Origin: Cinnamomum chago | Taxonomy: Eukaryota; Streptophyta; Magnoliopsida; Laurales; Lauraceae | DNA: 64,000 bases | Reading direction: 5' to 3' | NCBI GenBank assembly: GCA_038049695.1 | Contig: CP142451.1 | Span: 44,775,001 to 44,839,000, forward strand | In this document: in pieces, positions 46,721-58,044 of the stretch | How positions within the stretch are numbered: the first letter of the stretch is position 1 | Layout: every line of letters begins with the position of its first letter | The notes under the pieces: generated by a model | Databases searched by the model: none | Seen by the model: the letters and a program-made list of their open reading frames with translations, nothing else | What the model was told of the DNA's origin: nothing | Program-made: the position numbers and the translations under genes

Positions 46721-48930
46721 CTCAACTCTGGATCTTGCAACTGACTGTCCTTGATCTTCTGAATGAAGGAAGGTTCTAACACCGTCATGTTAGCTAATAA
46801 TACACCCTTCCTCAGTGGCTGAAGATCTAAACTCAACTCTTCAAACTGTTCAAAAATACAAGTGCCACTTAGGTTTGCCAAGCCAACCGATTTCCTACTC
46901 AAGGCATCTGTAACTACATTAGCCTTCCCCGGGTGGTACTTGATTGGAAAATCATAGTCCTTAATATATTCCATCCATCTTCTCTGCCTCATGTTCAAAT
47001 CCTTCTATGAAAACAAGTACTGTAAAATGCGGTGGTCGGAGTGGACTTCGAACTACTCTCCATAGAGGTAATGTCTCCACATCTTCAATGCGAACACAAC
47101 CGCTGCTAACTCCAAGTCATGGGTGGCATAGTTCTTCTCGTGCTCTTTCAACTGCCGAGATCCATAAGCAATCACTTTTCCCTCTTGCATCAACACACAA
47201 CCAAGTCCAACATTAGAAGCATCGGTAAAAATGGTGAAACCGCCGCTTCCGGATGGCAAAGTAAGGACTGGTGCGGTAGTCAATCTCTTCTTTAGCTCTT
47301 GGAAACTCTCTTCACACTGCTCTGTCCACACGTATGGTGCATTTTTCCTTGTCAACTTCGTCAAGGGTGACGCAATCGACGAAAAACCTTGCACAAACCT
47401 CCGATAATAACCTGCCAATCCCAGAAAACTCCTGATTTCTGCCACATTCTTCGGTCTCTCCCAATTCATTACTGCTTCAATCTTGGACGGATCCACTGAC
47501 AAACCTTCTCTTGAGATAATGTGCCCCAAAAATGCTACTTGGTCTAGCAAAAATTCACACTTGTTAAGCTTTGCATACAGCTGATTCTCTCTCAAGAGTT
47601 GCAATGCAATCCTCAAATACTCTTCATGCTCTTCCTTGGTCTTGGAGTACACCAAAATGTCATCTATGAATACCACTACAAACTGATCTAGATACTCTGC
47701 AAATATCTTGTTCATCAACGCCATGAACACTGCCGGTGCATTAGTCAACCCAAATGGCATCACTAGGAACTCATAGTGGCCATATCTTGTCCGGAAAGCT
47801 GTTTTCAACACATCTGCTTCTCTAACTCTCAACTGATGGTAACCGGATCTCAAGTCAATCTTCGAAAAGTATGATGCACCTTGCAACTGATCAAACAATT
47901 CATCTATTCTTGGTAAAGGGTATTTGTTCTTGATGGTCACTTGATTCAATCTTCTGTAATCAATACACATCCTCATCGAACCATCCTTCTTCTTAACAAA
48001 CAACACTGGAGCTCCCCATGGTGAAACACTCGGTCTCACAAAACCTTTGTCCAACAACTCTTGCAACTGGGTCTTCAATTCTCCCAACTCCGCTGGAGCC
48101 AGTCTATATGGTGCAATAGATATCGGGGCGGTCCCTGGTAACAACTCGATAGTGAAATCAATCTCTCTCATGGGTGGCAAACCTGGAATCTCCCCCGGAA
48201 AAACATACGGGAATTCCCAAACAATTGGGATCTCCTCCACCCCTTGGGACCGTTTATCCTCCATGATAAACGCTAAATAAGCTTCACAACCACTTCTCAA
48301 AAGTCTATCAGCCTTCAACGCTGAAACAAACCCTGCACGAGGATTCCTCCTCTCTCCCTGAAACGACACTCCTGCTGGTGTCTCAACCAACTTGAAAGTA
48401 AGGGTCTTATGGAAACAATCCATTGTGGCATGGTACCCTGCCAGCCAATCCATCCCTAGGATGACATCATAATCATACATCTCCAAAGAAATGAGATCTG
48501 CGGTTAAAACCACTTCTCCTATCTGGACTGTGCAACTAGGATAAAAGGTTCTACAAACAACTTGTTTACCTACTGGGGTTGCCACAGTCAAAATGAACTC
48601 CAGTTCTATAGCATGCATATCAATCAACCTAGCAAACTTATGGGACACGAAAGAATGTGTAGAGCCAGGGTCAAACAAAATCATAGCTTTAATCCCACAA
48701 ACAAGGAGTGTACCTTCTACAACATTACCCGCTGCCTCTGCATCCACTCTGTTGACTCCGTAGATTTGGCCTCGCTGTTGGGGCCTATTATGTGCCTGCT
48801 GTGGCCTGCCTTGGGGTGCATTCTTGTTCTGCTGCGGTGGAGGCTGCTGTCCCTGCTGATGACGGGCCTGCTGCTGTTGCTGCTGTGGTGCTTGCTGCTG
48901 AAGTGGCCTAGGCTGGTTTTGGACAACCAA
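46705..48930 (-). pseudogene. Element D protease, RT and RNase H
   Basis: Protease active site DPGST (Asp codon at 48670-48672; [17 protein letters not shown]). [38 protein letters not shown] and FIDD (47659-47670). RNase [19 protein letters not shown]. The frame is open for 625 codons from 48930 to a TAG at 47053, then continues in phase past a second TAG (FS.KDLNM) to 46705. Well preserved compared with A and B. Confidence 0.93.
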
Positions 48931-50049
48931 TGCATGTTGTGGTGGTGGTGGACGTTGTGGCCCTTGTTGCTGCTGCTATCTATTTGGCCTAGGGCAATCC
49001 CTCATCCTATGGTCCATCGAACCACACCTGAAGCACGCTCCTGTAATAGTACGACACTCAGCACTAGCATGGTTCTTCCCACAGTGGATACAAACCACTG
49101 GATTCTGCACATTAGGCCCTATCCTCTGCCTCTTATTTTGATGATTCCTTTGATGCTGATAGTTCTGCTGCTGCTGGGCTGGACTCTTGCCTTGCACTTT
49201 GAGGATTTTGTTGTGGAAGTTCTCAAATTTGTAGGCTCTCTTCACAGCTTCATCAAAAGTTACCGGTGGTACCACTCCAGTGGCATCTCTCTTAATGAAG
49301 GGATTAAGCCCCTCAAAGAATTTAGCAATCTTCTTCTCCACCGTATCTATTAACTCCGGGGCATACCTGGACAACCTCTCAAATTTAGTGAGGTACTCTA
49401 AGACTGTCATGCTTCCTTGCACCAACTGTTGAAACTCTATAGCCTTTTGCTTCTTGACGTGGGCGGGTACATATTTGTCATGAAACTGCCTCTTGAAGTT
49501 TGCCCACACTTCTGCATCAGCCATTGTTCTATATTCTTCTCTCACTGTCTTCCACCATCTATCTGCCGTGCCAACAAAAAGGGATGATGCTAGTTTAACT
49601 CTATCACTTCCCGTACACTGAAAGATCTCAAAGATGTTCTCGGTGTGTTCCAACCAGTCATCTGCAGCTAATGGGTCCTCTTCCCCAAGGAATTCCTTCG
49701 GAGCTCTTTTCCTGAACCGTTCAAACAAGGCATTTGGATCATGTTGCCTTTAGTTTATGACTATAGCTGGTTGGGGTTGAACCGGATCTAGTCTTCTTTG
49801 CAAGACCTCAAGCAATTGCCTCTGCATTTCTGTCATCTCTCTAGCGTGGTCTTCTTCCCTTTTGAGCATCTGCTCTTGCAATCTGGCCTGGTTCTCATTA
49901 GCTTGACGTTGCTGGTCAAGCATGGCTTGCATCATTTCCTGAAATTGATTAGGTGGATTGTTCTCCACTATATCCTCTTCTAGATGCCCTGTATGATCAC
50001 TATTGCTTGTAGTAGGGTTGCCATTCAACGGTCTCTTACGTGGAGGCAT
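48931..50049 (-). pseudogene. Element D gag
   Basis: Start MPPRKRPLNG at 50049 (CAT at 50047-50049). Coiled-coil-like N-terminus (QRQANENQARLQEQMLKREED), capsid domain ALFERFRKRAPKEF to KRAYKFENFHN, and zinc knuckles CIHCGKNHASAEC and CFRCGSMDHRMRDC. Two in-frame stops, TAA at 49750 and TAG at 48973-48975, both look like CAA or CAG changed by C-to-T. The frame is otherwise continuous into the Gln-rich linker and protease, so gag-pol is a single ORF. Confidence 0.92.
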
Positions 50050-50195
50050 GATGCTGCAAAACAAATGGTTAGCACATAATAACCCAATAAAAGCGTCACA
50101 CATTGCTCACACGATACTAGCTAACGAAAGATCTAACGGATCCTCGCCACGTCCTTAGGATTTCTAGTTTCTTTTAATTGCTTGAAACACGTCTC

Positions 50196-50207
50196 GCTCT
50201 GATACCA
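50196..50207 (-). promoter_or_regulatory. Primer-binding site of element D
   Basis: On the - strand TGGTATCAGAGC, perfect, separated from the 5' LTR by three bases. Confidence 0.95.
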
Positions 50208-50210
50208 GTC

Positions 50211-50552
50211 TGTCGCGACCCCGGACCGGGAATCCCAATCCGGGATCGGGACTAATGGTGAATGATGATTGATGATGATTATCTACATCCACAATATACA
50301 ATTTATTTAATTTCCCACAGGTGTCCGTGGTGAGGATATCACAACAAATCGGGAAAATCTCGCAAGAAAATGCAAAGCCGAAAAGGGAACCCCCAAAGGG
50401 CCCCACTAGCCAACAAAACACTCAAAGTAGCCCAAAGCTAAAATCAAGGTTATTCTAAACCCAACTTAACCAAAAACACTAATCAAGCTTAGCACTAACA
50501 CGCAACTTAATTAGCACTAATCGGGTTCATTCGGGTCGGGGTCGGTCTTACA
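50211..50552 (-). repeat. 5' LTR of element D
   Basis: 342 bp; differs from the other LTR by G/A at base 5, CCGTGG for CCGCGG, CATTCG for CACTCG and an extra GGTC near the end. Confidence 0.95.
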
Positions 50553-51423
50553 CTTGCTATGAGATGCTCCCAATTGCCTGTTGAAACTGGGTCGAAGTAA
50601 GGTACTTCTTTTGGAGACAATGGTTCTTCTGGGTCAGAACGCCACATGTCTTTATCACCGAACGATTCCTCTTCATCATCAGAGAAGTCGTACCAATTGG
50701 TAGAGCTTCCTGGATCCTTGATGGGTGACTCTTCAAAGAGATATCCAGGGAGATCGATGTCTTCAAGGACATGAGATATTGAGGCTGGGTCGGCAAATCG
50801 ACTCCTCGGCATTTGTGTCAATTGCCTCATGGGAGCGTTAGGATCATACCCCAACCCATGTGAAGATCTTTCTAAATGACCGTAGAGTCTCCAATCTTCT
50901 AGTTGACTTTTGGTCAAGGTGGGCTCCAATGGTGTGAGAATACCGCGACCTTGCCCCAGACTGATTGGGTTTTGAGTGTATAACTCATTTTCTTCATAAT
51001 AACTTGTGCCATAGGACTATATAGAAATAGCTGAGGCATACCTTCATTTTGAAAAGGTTCAAGCATGGAATTTGATGAGGAAGCTTCTGCTATGTGGAAG
51101 AAGATTGGCTTCTCTTCTGCCGAAGTTACCGGAACAACAAAGAAAGCAGACGTAGGATCTTCTACGTTGGCAGGTGTCTCTATTGGAGGTAGAGCAGACT
51201 GAACTTGTTGAGTGTCAGCTTGGCTTGACGGTGTGTCGTCTTCTGGCTCTGACTCTGAATCCGTGTCTTGCTTGATAGACAAGAAGGAGACAACAAGCTT
51301 GCCCCTAGACTTTTGCTTTGTCTTCTTTGCTTTGGTTGTTATGACCAAAGGCTTTGAAGATTTGAGGGAGACAACGAAGGGAGATGGATCTCTCTCTTCA
51401 GGTTTACCAAAAGATTTGTTTTC
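50553..51423 (-). pseudogene. Element C linker between protease and RT
   Basis: Acidic, Ser/Pro-rich region: SFLSIKQDTDSESEPEDD, then LYGHLERSSHGLGYDPNAP and PGYLFEESPIKDPGSS with a run of Asp/Glu. It ends GNWEHLIAS, which continues in phase on the far side of D. No enzymatic motif; long disordered linkers are usual at this place in Tat polyproteins. One frame change near 50920. Confidence 0.75.
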
Positions 51424-51942
51424 TTACGATGATCGCTGAGAAGCCTTGCCTTTATCTTTCCGGAGATTTTCGACAAATGGTGTTATTTCTTCCTCCTTTT
51501 CTTCTTTTTCATCTTTGTACATCTGAGCATCTGCAAAATGGACTTCTTTGCCTATGAAGGGCTTCTTGTCTGCAAACACTCGATGTATCAAGCCGTCGTT
51601 GCCAACGAACTTGATGCATTGATGTAGGGTTGAAGGAACAATACCATTCTCGTGTATCCAGGGGCGTTTGAGGAGGATGTTGTAGCATGAGGGGGTTCTT
51701 ATTGCATACACGATGACTTCAGAGATAAGATCACCGATTTGGAACTTGAACCTGATTTTGCCGATAGGCCTTTGAGCGCTCCCATCGTACCCAAAGATGG
51801 ATACAGACGTGTGACTCAGCTTGCTAGGTGGGATGCCCAGCTCTTTAAGTGCCAAAGTAGAGATGAGGTTGAGTGCAGAACCTGGGTCGATCTGGACTCT
51901 ATGTATCTGCATTTCTTTGATGTACCCTATGAAGTACAGGGG
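51424..51942 (-). pseudogene. Element C aspartic protease
   Basis: Retropepsin with VQIDPGSALNLIS (active-site Asp), LKELGIPPSKL, SVSIFGYDGSAQRPIGKI and SCYNILLKRPWIHENGIVPSTLHQ, as in Tat/Athila-type proteases. Frame open from 51912 to 51424. The preceding stop at about 51943 (TGA) is in the same frame as upstream coding, so it is a nonsense change. Confidence 0.88.
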
Positions 51943-53817
51943 TCAGTTGTGCTTTGTCTCACCTAGCAAGAGGTCATCCTTACTGAAGGCGATGGTTGCA
52001 CTTGCTGCTTCCTGTACCGAGAGACATTCGGTGCCTGATCCCTCGATTTTCTTCTTTTCTCCCTTTGAGGGAGTACTTGATTTTTTGACCCTATAGTCCA
52101 TTTCAATTTGTAGGACTTGTGGGGCATGTTTGTTGACATCCGCATTCAACCTTTGTAATTCTGAAATGAGACTATCACGAGTTTGTGGAGACATTCTAAT
52201 AGGACAAGGATGTGCAATTGTGCAGGCATGTGCTTGAAGTGCTTAATCAAGTCGTACTTGAAAGCCTCCTTCGGGCCTGCGTGTTCATTATTGTTGCCAC
52301 TTGGGGCATTTACATTTTGTGTTCCCGAAGGATTTACATAAGAAGAAGAAGAAGAAGAAGAAAAAGATTCGTTGTAATTTTTGTGGTAATCCCGGCCAGA
52401 GCGGGTGCCTCTACCAACTTCGAAAGCTTCTTGAGAAGGGTCTTCATTTGGAAGATCGTCCTTGGAATCTAGGGGTTGATCCTTCTTGTTTACTGAAGAT
52501 ATGTCTGCAGTAGAGTCACCATCCTCAGTGATTGCGTTACATGGAGCATTTTCCGGGAAGAAGTCCTGAACAACATCCAGCAACTTTTCTCCTTCATTGA
52601 GCAATTTGTCAGTCCAGACATCTCCTATGAGGTCAGGTATCTGGGACCAACTGACCAGGTCTCCATCGGCCGATGTTTATTCAGGATGATCGGTCAAAAA
52701 GGATGTGAGTTGCGACGTCATGGTTTCAGGGGACAAAGGCTAAGAAGATGTTATCTCAGTGGAAGTCACCTGAGAAAATGTAGCTCCGGAAGATATAATA
52801 TCAGGCGTAGCTGGAGAGTACGTGTCTTCAGTAGATGATGCTTCAGAGCCACTATCATCCTAAGTTATCGCATTGCAAGTTGCCCTAATGGGAGATTCCC
52901 CCAGAGTGGACTGTTGGGAGCCGGACTCATCATCAGATGAGAAAGGATCATCTACCCAGCAGTTTGCTCCATTTTCAGGAGTTGAAGGAGGAGGTACTTG
53001 TTGATTTTCAGGAACTTCCAGTTCCGGATGTTGATCACGAAGATCTTGCTCTTGTTCTAAGGCAAGGCACTATAAGATCCTTGCATACTCTTCAGGATCA
53101 GGCATGGGAGCCAAATCTTCTTCTTCATCTGCCCCTTGTGGTTCAACACAACCGGGTTCCGCTGGAGCATTGAAGGGTGCTGAGTCAACATGATTCTCTT
53201 GAACATGCTCTTGGTCTCCTTCATCATCGGATCAAGATCCTTGTTGCTGATATGGGTTATACCAGATTACCAGCATAAGGTGAGATTCGGGAACCCATTC
53301 TTCATCGGAGAGATATTCTCCTGTTTCAAGGGATTCCTCCCACTCGTCGGTGTCACTGGCGGTGTCACTGGACTCATATCCATCCATGGAGAATCCAATC
53401 ACCGAATTGCAAGAGTATGATGCCCCTTGCGCAGTTTCATTTCTGAATTAAGGTGGCATGAAATCACTAAGGGTGAATTTTCTTTCCACCTTTGAAGCCT
53501 TGGATTCTTCCGTTGCCCCCACCGAAGCAGTGGAAGAGGTCTCTGCCTTTTCCAGGATTTCTTGCTTTGATTGAGCTTTCTCCTGCTGCTTGGGCTTACG
53601 GAGTTGTCTCTTGGCTTGCCTTCGCTATTGAGCGGTAGGCTTTGTTTTGACGACCTCCCAATTTTCATCTTCAAGGAGATCGAGATGCACCCATATAGGT
53701 TGTCCGTCAGGTGTTGGATAAGGGACCAACTCTTGGGACGTCTGGGTCATTTTTATCACCTTGAAGGAAGTAGTGGTCTTCTCCTTTGGTGATTTTAAAG
53801 TTTTTTCAAACGACACC
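51943..53817 (-). pseudogene. Element C gag 3' part and hinge
   Basis: Pieces in several frames: PDGQPIWVHLDLLEDENWEV (53640-53740), long acidic Ser/Glu-rich segments with five or more stops (52620-53570), RSGRDYHKNYNES and a poly-Ser run encoded by a (GAA)n-complement repeat at 52335-52365, then the family block AFKYDLIKHFKHMPAQLHIL and MSPQTRDSLISELQRLN before protease. The zinc knuckle and capsid are not seen; the coding sequence is cut at 53817 by copia E. Decayed. Confidence 0.7.
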
Positions 53818-55836
53818 TGTTGGGATTGGTGTATGCCCTAAAGCCCACTGACTGCACTCACATCTCTGTTACTGGATATTTATTGGTTATTTAATGGAAT
53901 GACTTCTTTCTCTTTATACTTGTGTATATGTATGGTTGTGTAAGGCCCATTGTTTTCTAGTAATGACTTAGGTGTGTAGTGGCTACACACAGTTAGGTCT
54001 GAGTCATGGACACTTGAAACAATAAACTTGTTCATAACTGAGAGATGGAGTTGGGCACTTCATCTTGGTATAAGTTATAATGAGATACTCTCCTGTATTC
54101 AGGATGACTTACCTTAGTCACGAAGGTCTTTCCGGATTTATCTCATTAGTGCTTGTGTCATGCATTGAACAGGACCACTTGAAGGTGTGATCTCTAAAAT
54201 AATACTATCACAGAGAGAGATCAACTCACCTCTTGCTACTAAGTGACCAGTGCTCTTAATCTTGAGCATTTGTGGATGAACTGACGAAGTCGAGTTCTTG
54301 TACTTTAATTCACTATGGGTGAGATCCTGTTCATGGGTCAACAGCTCTGTGTTTTGGGTACTCGGGCTTGATTAGTTGGGACGTGCAAATGCAATATGGA
54401 ATCTATGCCATCGTGTGATGGAATGATCGTCCCCTTAGAATTATCCGATTAATCATCAGAATCTAAGATCTTAGTATATGGATGTTCCATATGGATATTG
54501 AACTTGTGGGTCGCTCCCTGGATCAAGAGAATGATATCCGGATGATGATTAAGTCAAGGGTATGAAATTCTAAGGATGAGATGTAATCAAGAAGGTAGAT
54601 AGTACATCGGTTAACCTACTTGATTATGGATGTTACATAGAGGGGCATTATGGTCATTGTACTTGGTAGGTCAAAGACAATCGTCTATTTATGATGAGCT
54701 TTATTTGTAATTTAATATTTGTCCCTGGAGTGCAACCATAACTCTCTAGTGGAATGAGTTAGGGTTAAAATGATCTTAATGTTGCTATGGGGTTAGCATG
54801 GACATTTTGGTCATTTTGGGAGCCAAGGGCAAATATGTCTTTTGGTCCCTCTTCTAGCCACTTTCCTATATTGGCATGGTTTCCTAATTTAATTAGATGA
54901 TATGTGGTTGAATTATTTTGTGGAAGAATAACTTTGAGTTTAAATTCTAATAGGCTCTTGATGGCATACATGAATTTAACTCTAGCTAAATTATTGACTA
55001 GTGGGCCATGGTGTGTTTAGCTATCTTGTGGGCCAGCCATAAGTGGAGCCACTTGTGTGAGGTTTCCAAGTATGACCAGGTTTCTTTACTTGGAAGGAAC
55101 AACTCCTTTTTAGGAAAGGATTCTTATAATTAAAGTTACTAAATTTTAGTATCTTTAATTAGAAAGGGTTGCACAACTTATTATGGCTGGTTGCTTTATT
55201 TATGTGATTGACATTCCTATTAGAGATGACTCTTAAAGGAATGTGTATTCTATATATAATCAGCACCATCCCTTGGGCGTGCAACATGAAAAGGAGGATA
55301 ACCTAGGAATGCAACTCTTGCTCCATTGGCTGCCCTAGAAAAGATAGAGTGATTCACGCCCAGCCTGGTTCTCTTTGAGAGATTCACGCCCAGCCATCTC
55401 ATTCTTTGATTGAAGAGTGGAGATAAGGTGCTGGCCTCTCTTTTCCACAGGATATAGATTCTGAAAACCCTTCTTAGGATTCCATAGTGTGATCCCACCA
55501 TCAAGACCAATTAGATTGGGGAGTGGAATAGGAGAGAAGATCAAAGGAGAGAAAATTCTGCAACAAATTCCTGCAACATACATTGCTGATTGCAGGCTGT
55601 TTTCAGATCTTTGAAGTCTTTCTTTTCAGAGTTTTGAGGCACTCATATCATCAAGGTAATAGTCCTCTATCATCTCCTTTATTTAGACACATGTTGATAA
55701 TGATTTCATGGAGTTATATGCATGTTTTCATGGCTGGAATCAGATCTGAATTCTAGTTTTTTAAAACTTGAAAATCAAAATCAGCCATGGACGTCCTCTT
55801 GAGTATGAGTTCAGATCAGTAATGCATTTTCTTTCA
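53818..55836 (+). repeat. 5' LTR of element E (2019 bp)
   Basis: TGTTGGGATT..TTTCA, directly followed by the primer site. TATATATAA near 55251-55259 is a candidate TATA box. The putative U5 carries two copies of GATTCACGCCCAGCC (55351-55365, 55381-55395), also found in the solo LTR at 32903. No gene. Confidence 0.9.
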
Positions 55837-55837
55837 A

Positions 55838-55849
55838 TGGTATCAGAGC
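55838..55849 (+). promoter_or_regulatory. Primer-binding site of element E
   Basis: TGGTATCAGAGC, perfect initiator-Met tRNA site, one base after the LTR. Confidence 0.95.
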
Positions 55850-57775
55850 CACTCCATGTGAAATCATGATCCCATGTTGTGTGGTTTTCAATCCTAGATT
55901 AATTAAGGGCATGGTGGCGCCCTTTAGATTGTTGTTTACTGCATATATAGTGTGCAGAAATTATTCCAGGCTGCTGGAATTTGCCCAGAGCACAGCTGAT
56001 TGCATGTTAGGGGTGCAGAAATTTTTTCCATGCTGCTGGAACAATTTCAGATTGGTGTTTACTGCATATATAGTGTGCAGAAATTTTTCCAGGCTGCTGG
56101 AATTTTTTTCAGAACTCAGTTTACTGCAGTTAAGGAGTGCAGGAATATTTTCCAGCCAGCTGGAATAATTTCAGGATGATGAAAGTGCTGTACATAGCAC
56201 TTTGAATGCATTAACCTCTTTGTTTGCAGCCATAAAATTGCATCCTTGATGGTTCGCATGTATGTGTGTGGATTTGGATGTTTTTAATTAGTTGAAAAGT
56301 GTACGATTGCGCGGTTAGCAATCATAGGAATTTGTAATTATTTCCTTTTTTATATTTCAACTAGTCTTGATGTAAGCTTTCTTGAAAAGCATAGGTATCT
56401 CCAATGTAATTTTGGGTTTTTGTTTTTCATGGGTTTGCTTGTATAAATTTGATTTATTGTAACAAGCAAGAAAAGGAAAGTTTCAAGCGAGGAAGGTTGC
56501 AACAAACCGGGTCCCATGGTGACGGAGGCAACGGAGGTTTCCTAGCGCAAGAAGGACTCTTAACCAAGTTTCCTAATTGGAAAAGGATTTGAAGTCCAAA
56601 ATAGCAGGGAGCCATCAAGGATTGCATTCTTTAATTTGCTTTTATATATGGAATGCATGGTTGAATGCTTTATATAATTGCTATGTTTATCACCTAGTAA
56701 CATGGCCACCACTAGGTTCTTAAAATTGGCATCTTTCTATATTGGATTGTTTTTGTTTGGCAAATTGTTTTAAACGGATCTTAGACCAGCACCTTCTATT
56801 TGTCTAAGGTTTAAAATTGGATAGGGTTTAGTTTATCTTGGTACCCTAAGTTTCCAAGAGAGGCCAAACTAAAATCTAATATGTTGCTACCCTAGTGGGC
56901 CCATAACCCTCAGGTCCCAAGACCTTTACTCAATATGTTTTAAAGCAAAGGTTATTTATTTTTTGAGATGACTTAAGCAATTGAGTCATGAAAATTGTTA
57001 ACTAAGTTTGCTAGATTTAAACAAGATTTGAGTAACGATGCAAAGGTCAAAAAGAGTTTTTTCAAAACCCTAGTGTTAAATAATCAAGTGGGAGAGGGGT
57101 TTGGAAAAACCCCACGGCCTTCCATTTTAGGTTCATGCTATCTCATTAGAGTGTTAGTGGGAGCGGCCATCCCTTCGGTGGAGTTCTTTACTAAAGATCG
57201 CTTCGATGGGTTAGTGGGTGAACTAATGTGAATATTCGTAATGAGGTGTTAGTGGGAGCGGCCATCCTTTCGGTGGAGTTCTTTACTAAAGATCACTTCT
57301 ATAGAATGTCAATGAAGTGTTGGTGGGAGCGGCCATCCCTTCGGTGGAGCTCTTTACTAAGGTTCACTTCAAGGGTTGATTGGAGTCGCTTCCCTTCGGA
57401 GGACTTAAGTCATAGACATTCTGGGAACATTCATAAAAGATGGTAATACACTTGACATAAGACGGTAATGACCTCTCCCTAGGAGTTAGAGTTGTTTGTC
57501 ATATGAGGCCAAACAAATCAGTGATTGGACTATCACTGGATATGCGTATCCAGACAGTGATGATCCAAATAAGCAGACCTTAACTCAACGTGACTGTAGG
57601 CTCGGCCATCCCTTCGATGGAGGGTCTATGAGGAGGTTGAGACACTGATACATTATTATTAGGGTTAAATAATGTAAAAAGTCTTGTGCATGTTTTTCCT
57701 TTTATTACAAGCACAATATACATGTTACATATATACTGCTTGTCTAATTATAACCTGTTATATATATCCAGAGAG
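55850..57775 (+). repeat. 1.9-kb leader of E with two tandem arrays
   Basis: Untranslated region before gag. At 55940-56180 four units share ACTGCATATATAGTGTGCAG and a hairpin-forming CCAGGCTGCTGG (variants CCATGCTGCTGG, CCAGCCAGCTGG). At 57151, 57246 and 57317 begin three units of about 71-95 bp with GTGTTAGTGGGAGCGGCCAT and TTCTTTACTAAAGATC; a partial copy is near 57601. In between nothing further is recognisable. Confidence 0.75.
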
Positions 57776-58044
57776 ATGGGGAAGGATTCCTTTAGCCCGT
57801 TGATGAGTATTCTGCGTGAGAACAAATTGACTGCCCAAATTACGTAGACTGGAAAAGAAACCTTAACATAGCACTCACCGCTGAGGAGTACAAGTATGTT
57901 TTGTCGGAACCCTGTCCTACCATTGATGATTATTCTACAGATGACCAGCTAGAGGCTGAAAAGAAATGGAAAAAGGCGAATAGCATGGCCAAATGCTACA
58001 TGCTTGCTTCCATGTCCAATGTGTTGTAAACGCAGCATGAGCAA
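57776..58044 (+). pseudogene. Element E gag N-terminus (frameshift and stop)
   Basis: ATG at 57776 gives MGKDSFSPLMSILRENKLT. A one-base loss near 57832 shifts the frame, after which RNLNIALTAEEYKYVLSEPC follows in another frame to a TAA at 58028-58030, probably CAA originally. The downstream long frame then continues. Confidence 0.85.

Larger units (their letters stand above)
44959..50552 (-). mobile_element. Element D: full-length Ty3/gypsy (Tekay/Del-like) with short LTRs
   Basis: Complete element on the - strand inside the RT-linker of C, flanked by CTTGC (44954-44958 and 50553-50557). LTRs 338 and 342 bp, primer site, gag-pol and polypurine tract are all present. The LTRs differ by three substitutions, all at CpG sites, and a 4-bp duplication, so it inserted recently. 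The polyprotein is one long frame broken by about six stops and one frameshift. Confidence 0.95.
23574..53817 (-). mobile_element. Element C: giant Tat/Ogre-lineage Ty3/gypsy retrotransposon (runs past nested inserts)
   Basis: Reading leftward: gag 3' part (about 51943-53817), protease, RT (split by D), RNase H, a second archaeal-type RNase H, integrase, a long 3' region with tandem repeats, and an antisense gene on the + strand, then a terminal LTR-like region ending at 23574. The double RNase H and the antisense extra ORF are known marks of the plant Tat lineage. The left junction falls inside B's RNase H; GACAA (23569-23573) may be its target duplication. The 5' LTR, primer site and gag N-terminus must lie beyond copia E and gypsy F, off the window. 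Confidence 0.85.

Noticed and set aside
48562..49353. 263-codon ORF on the + strand
   Set aside because: Complement of the Gln-rich linker and zinc knuckles of gag in D.
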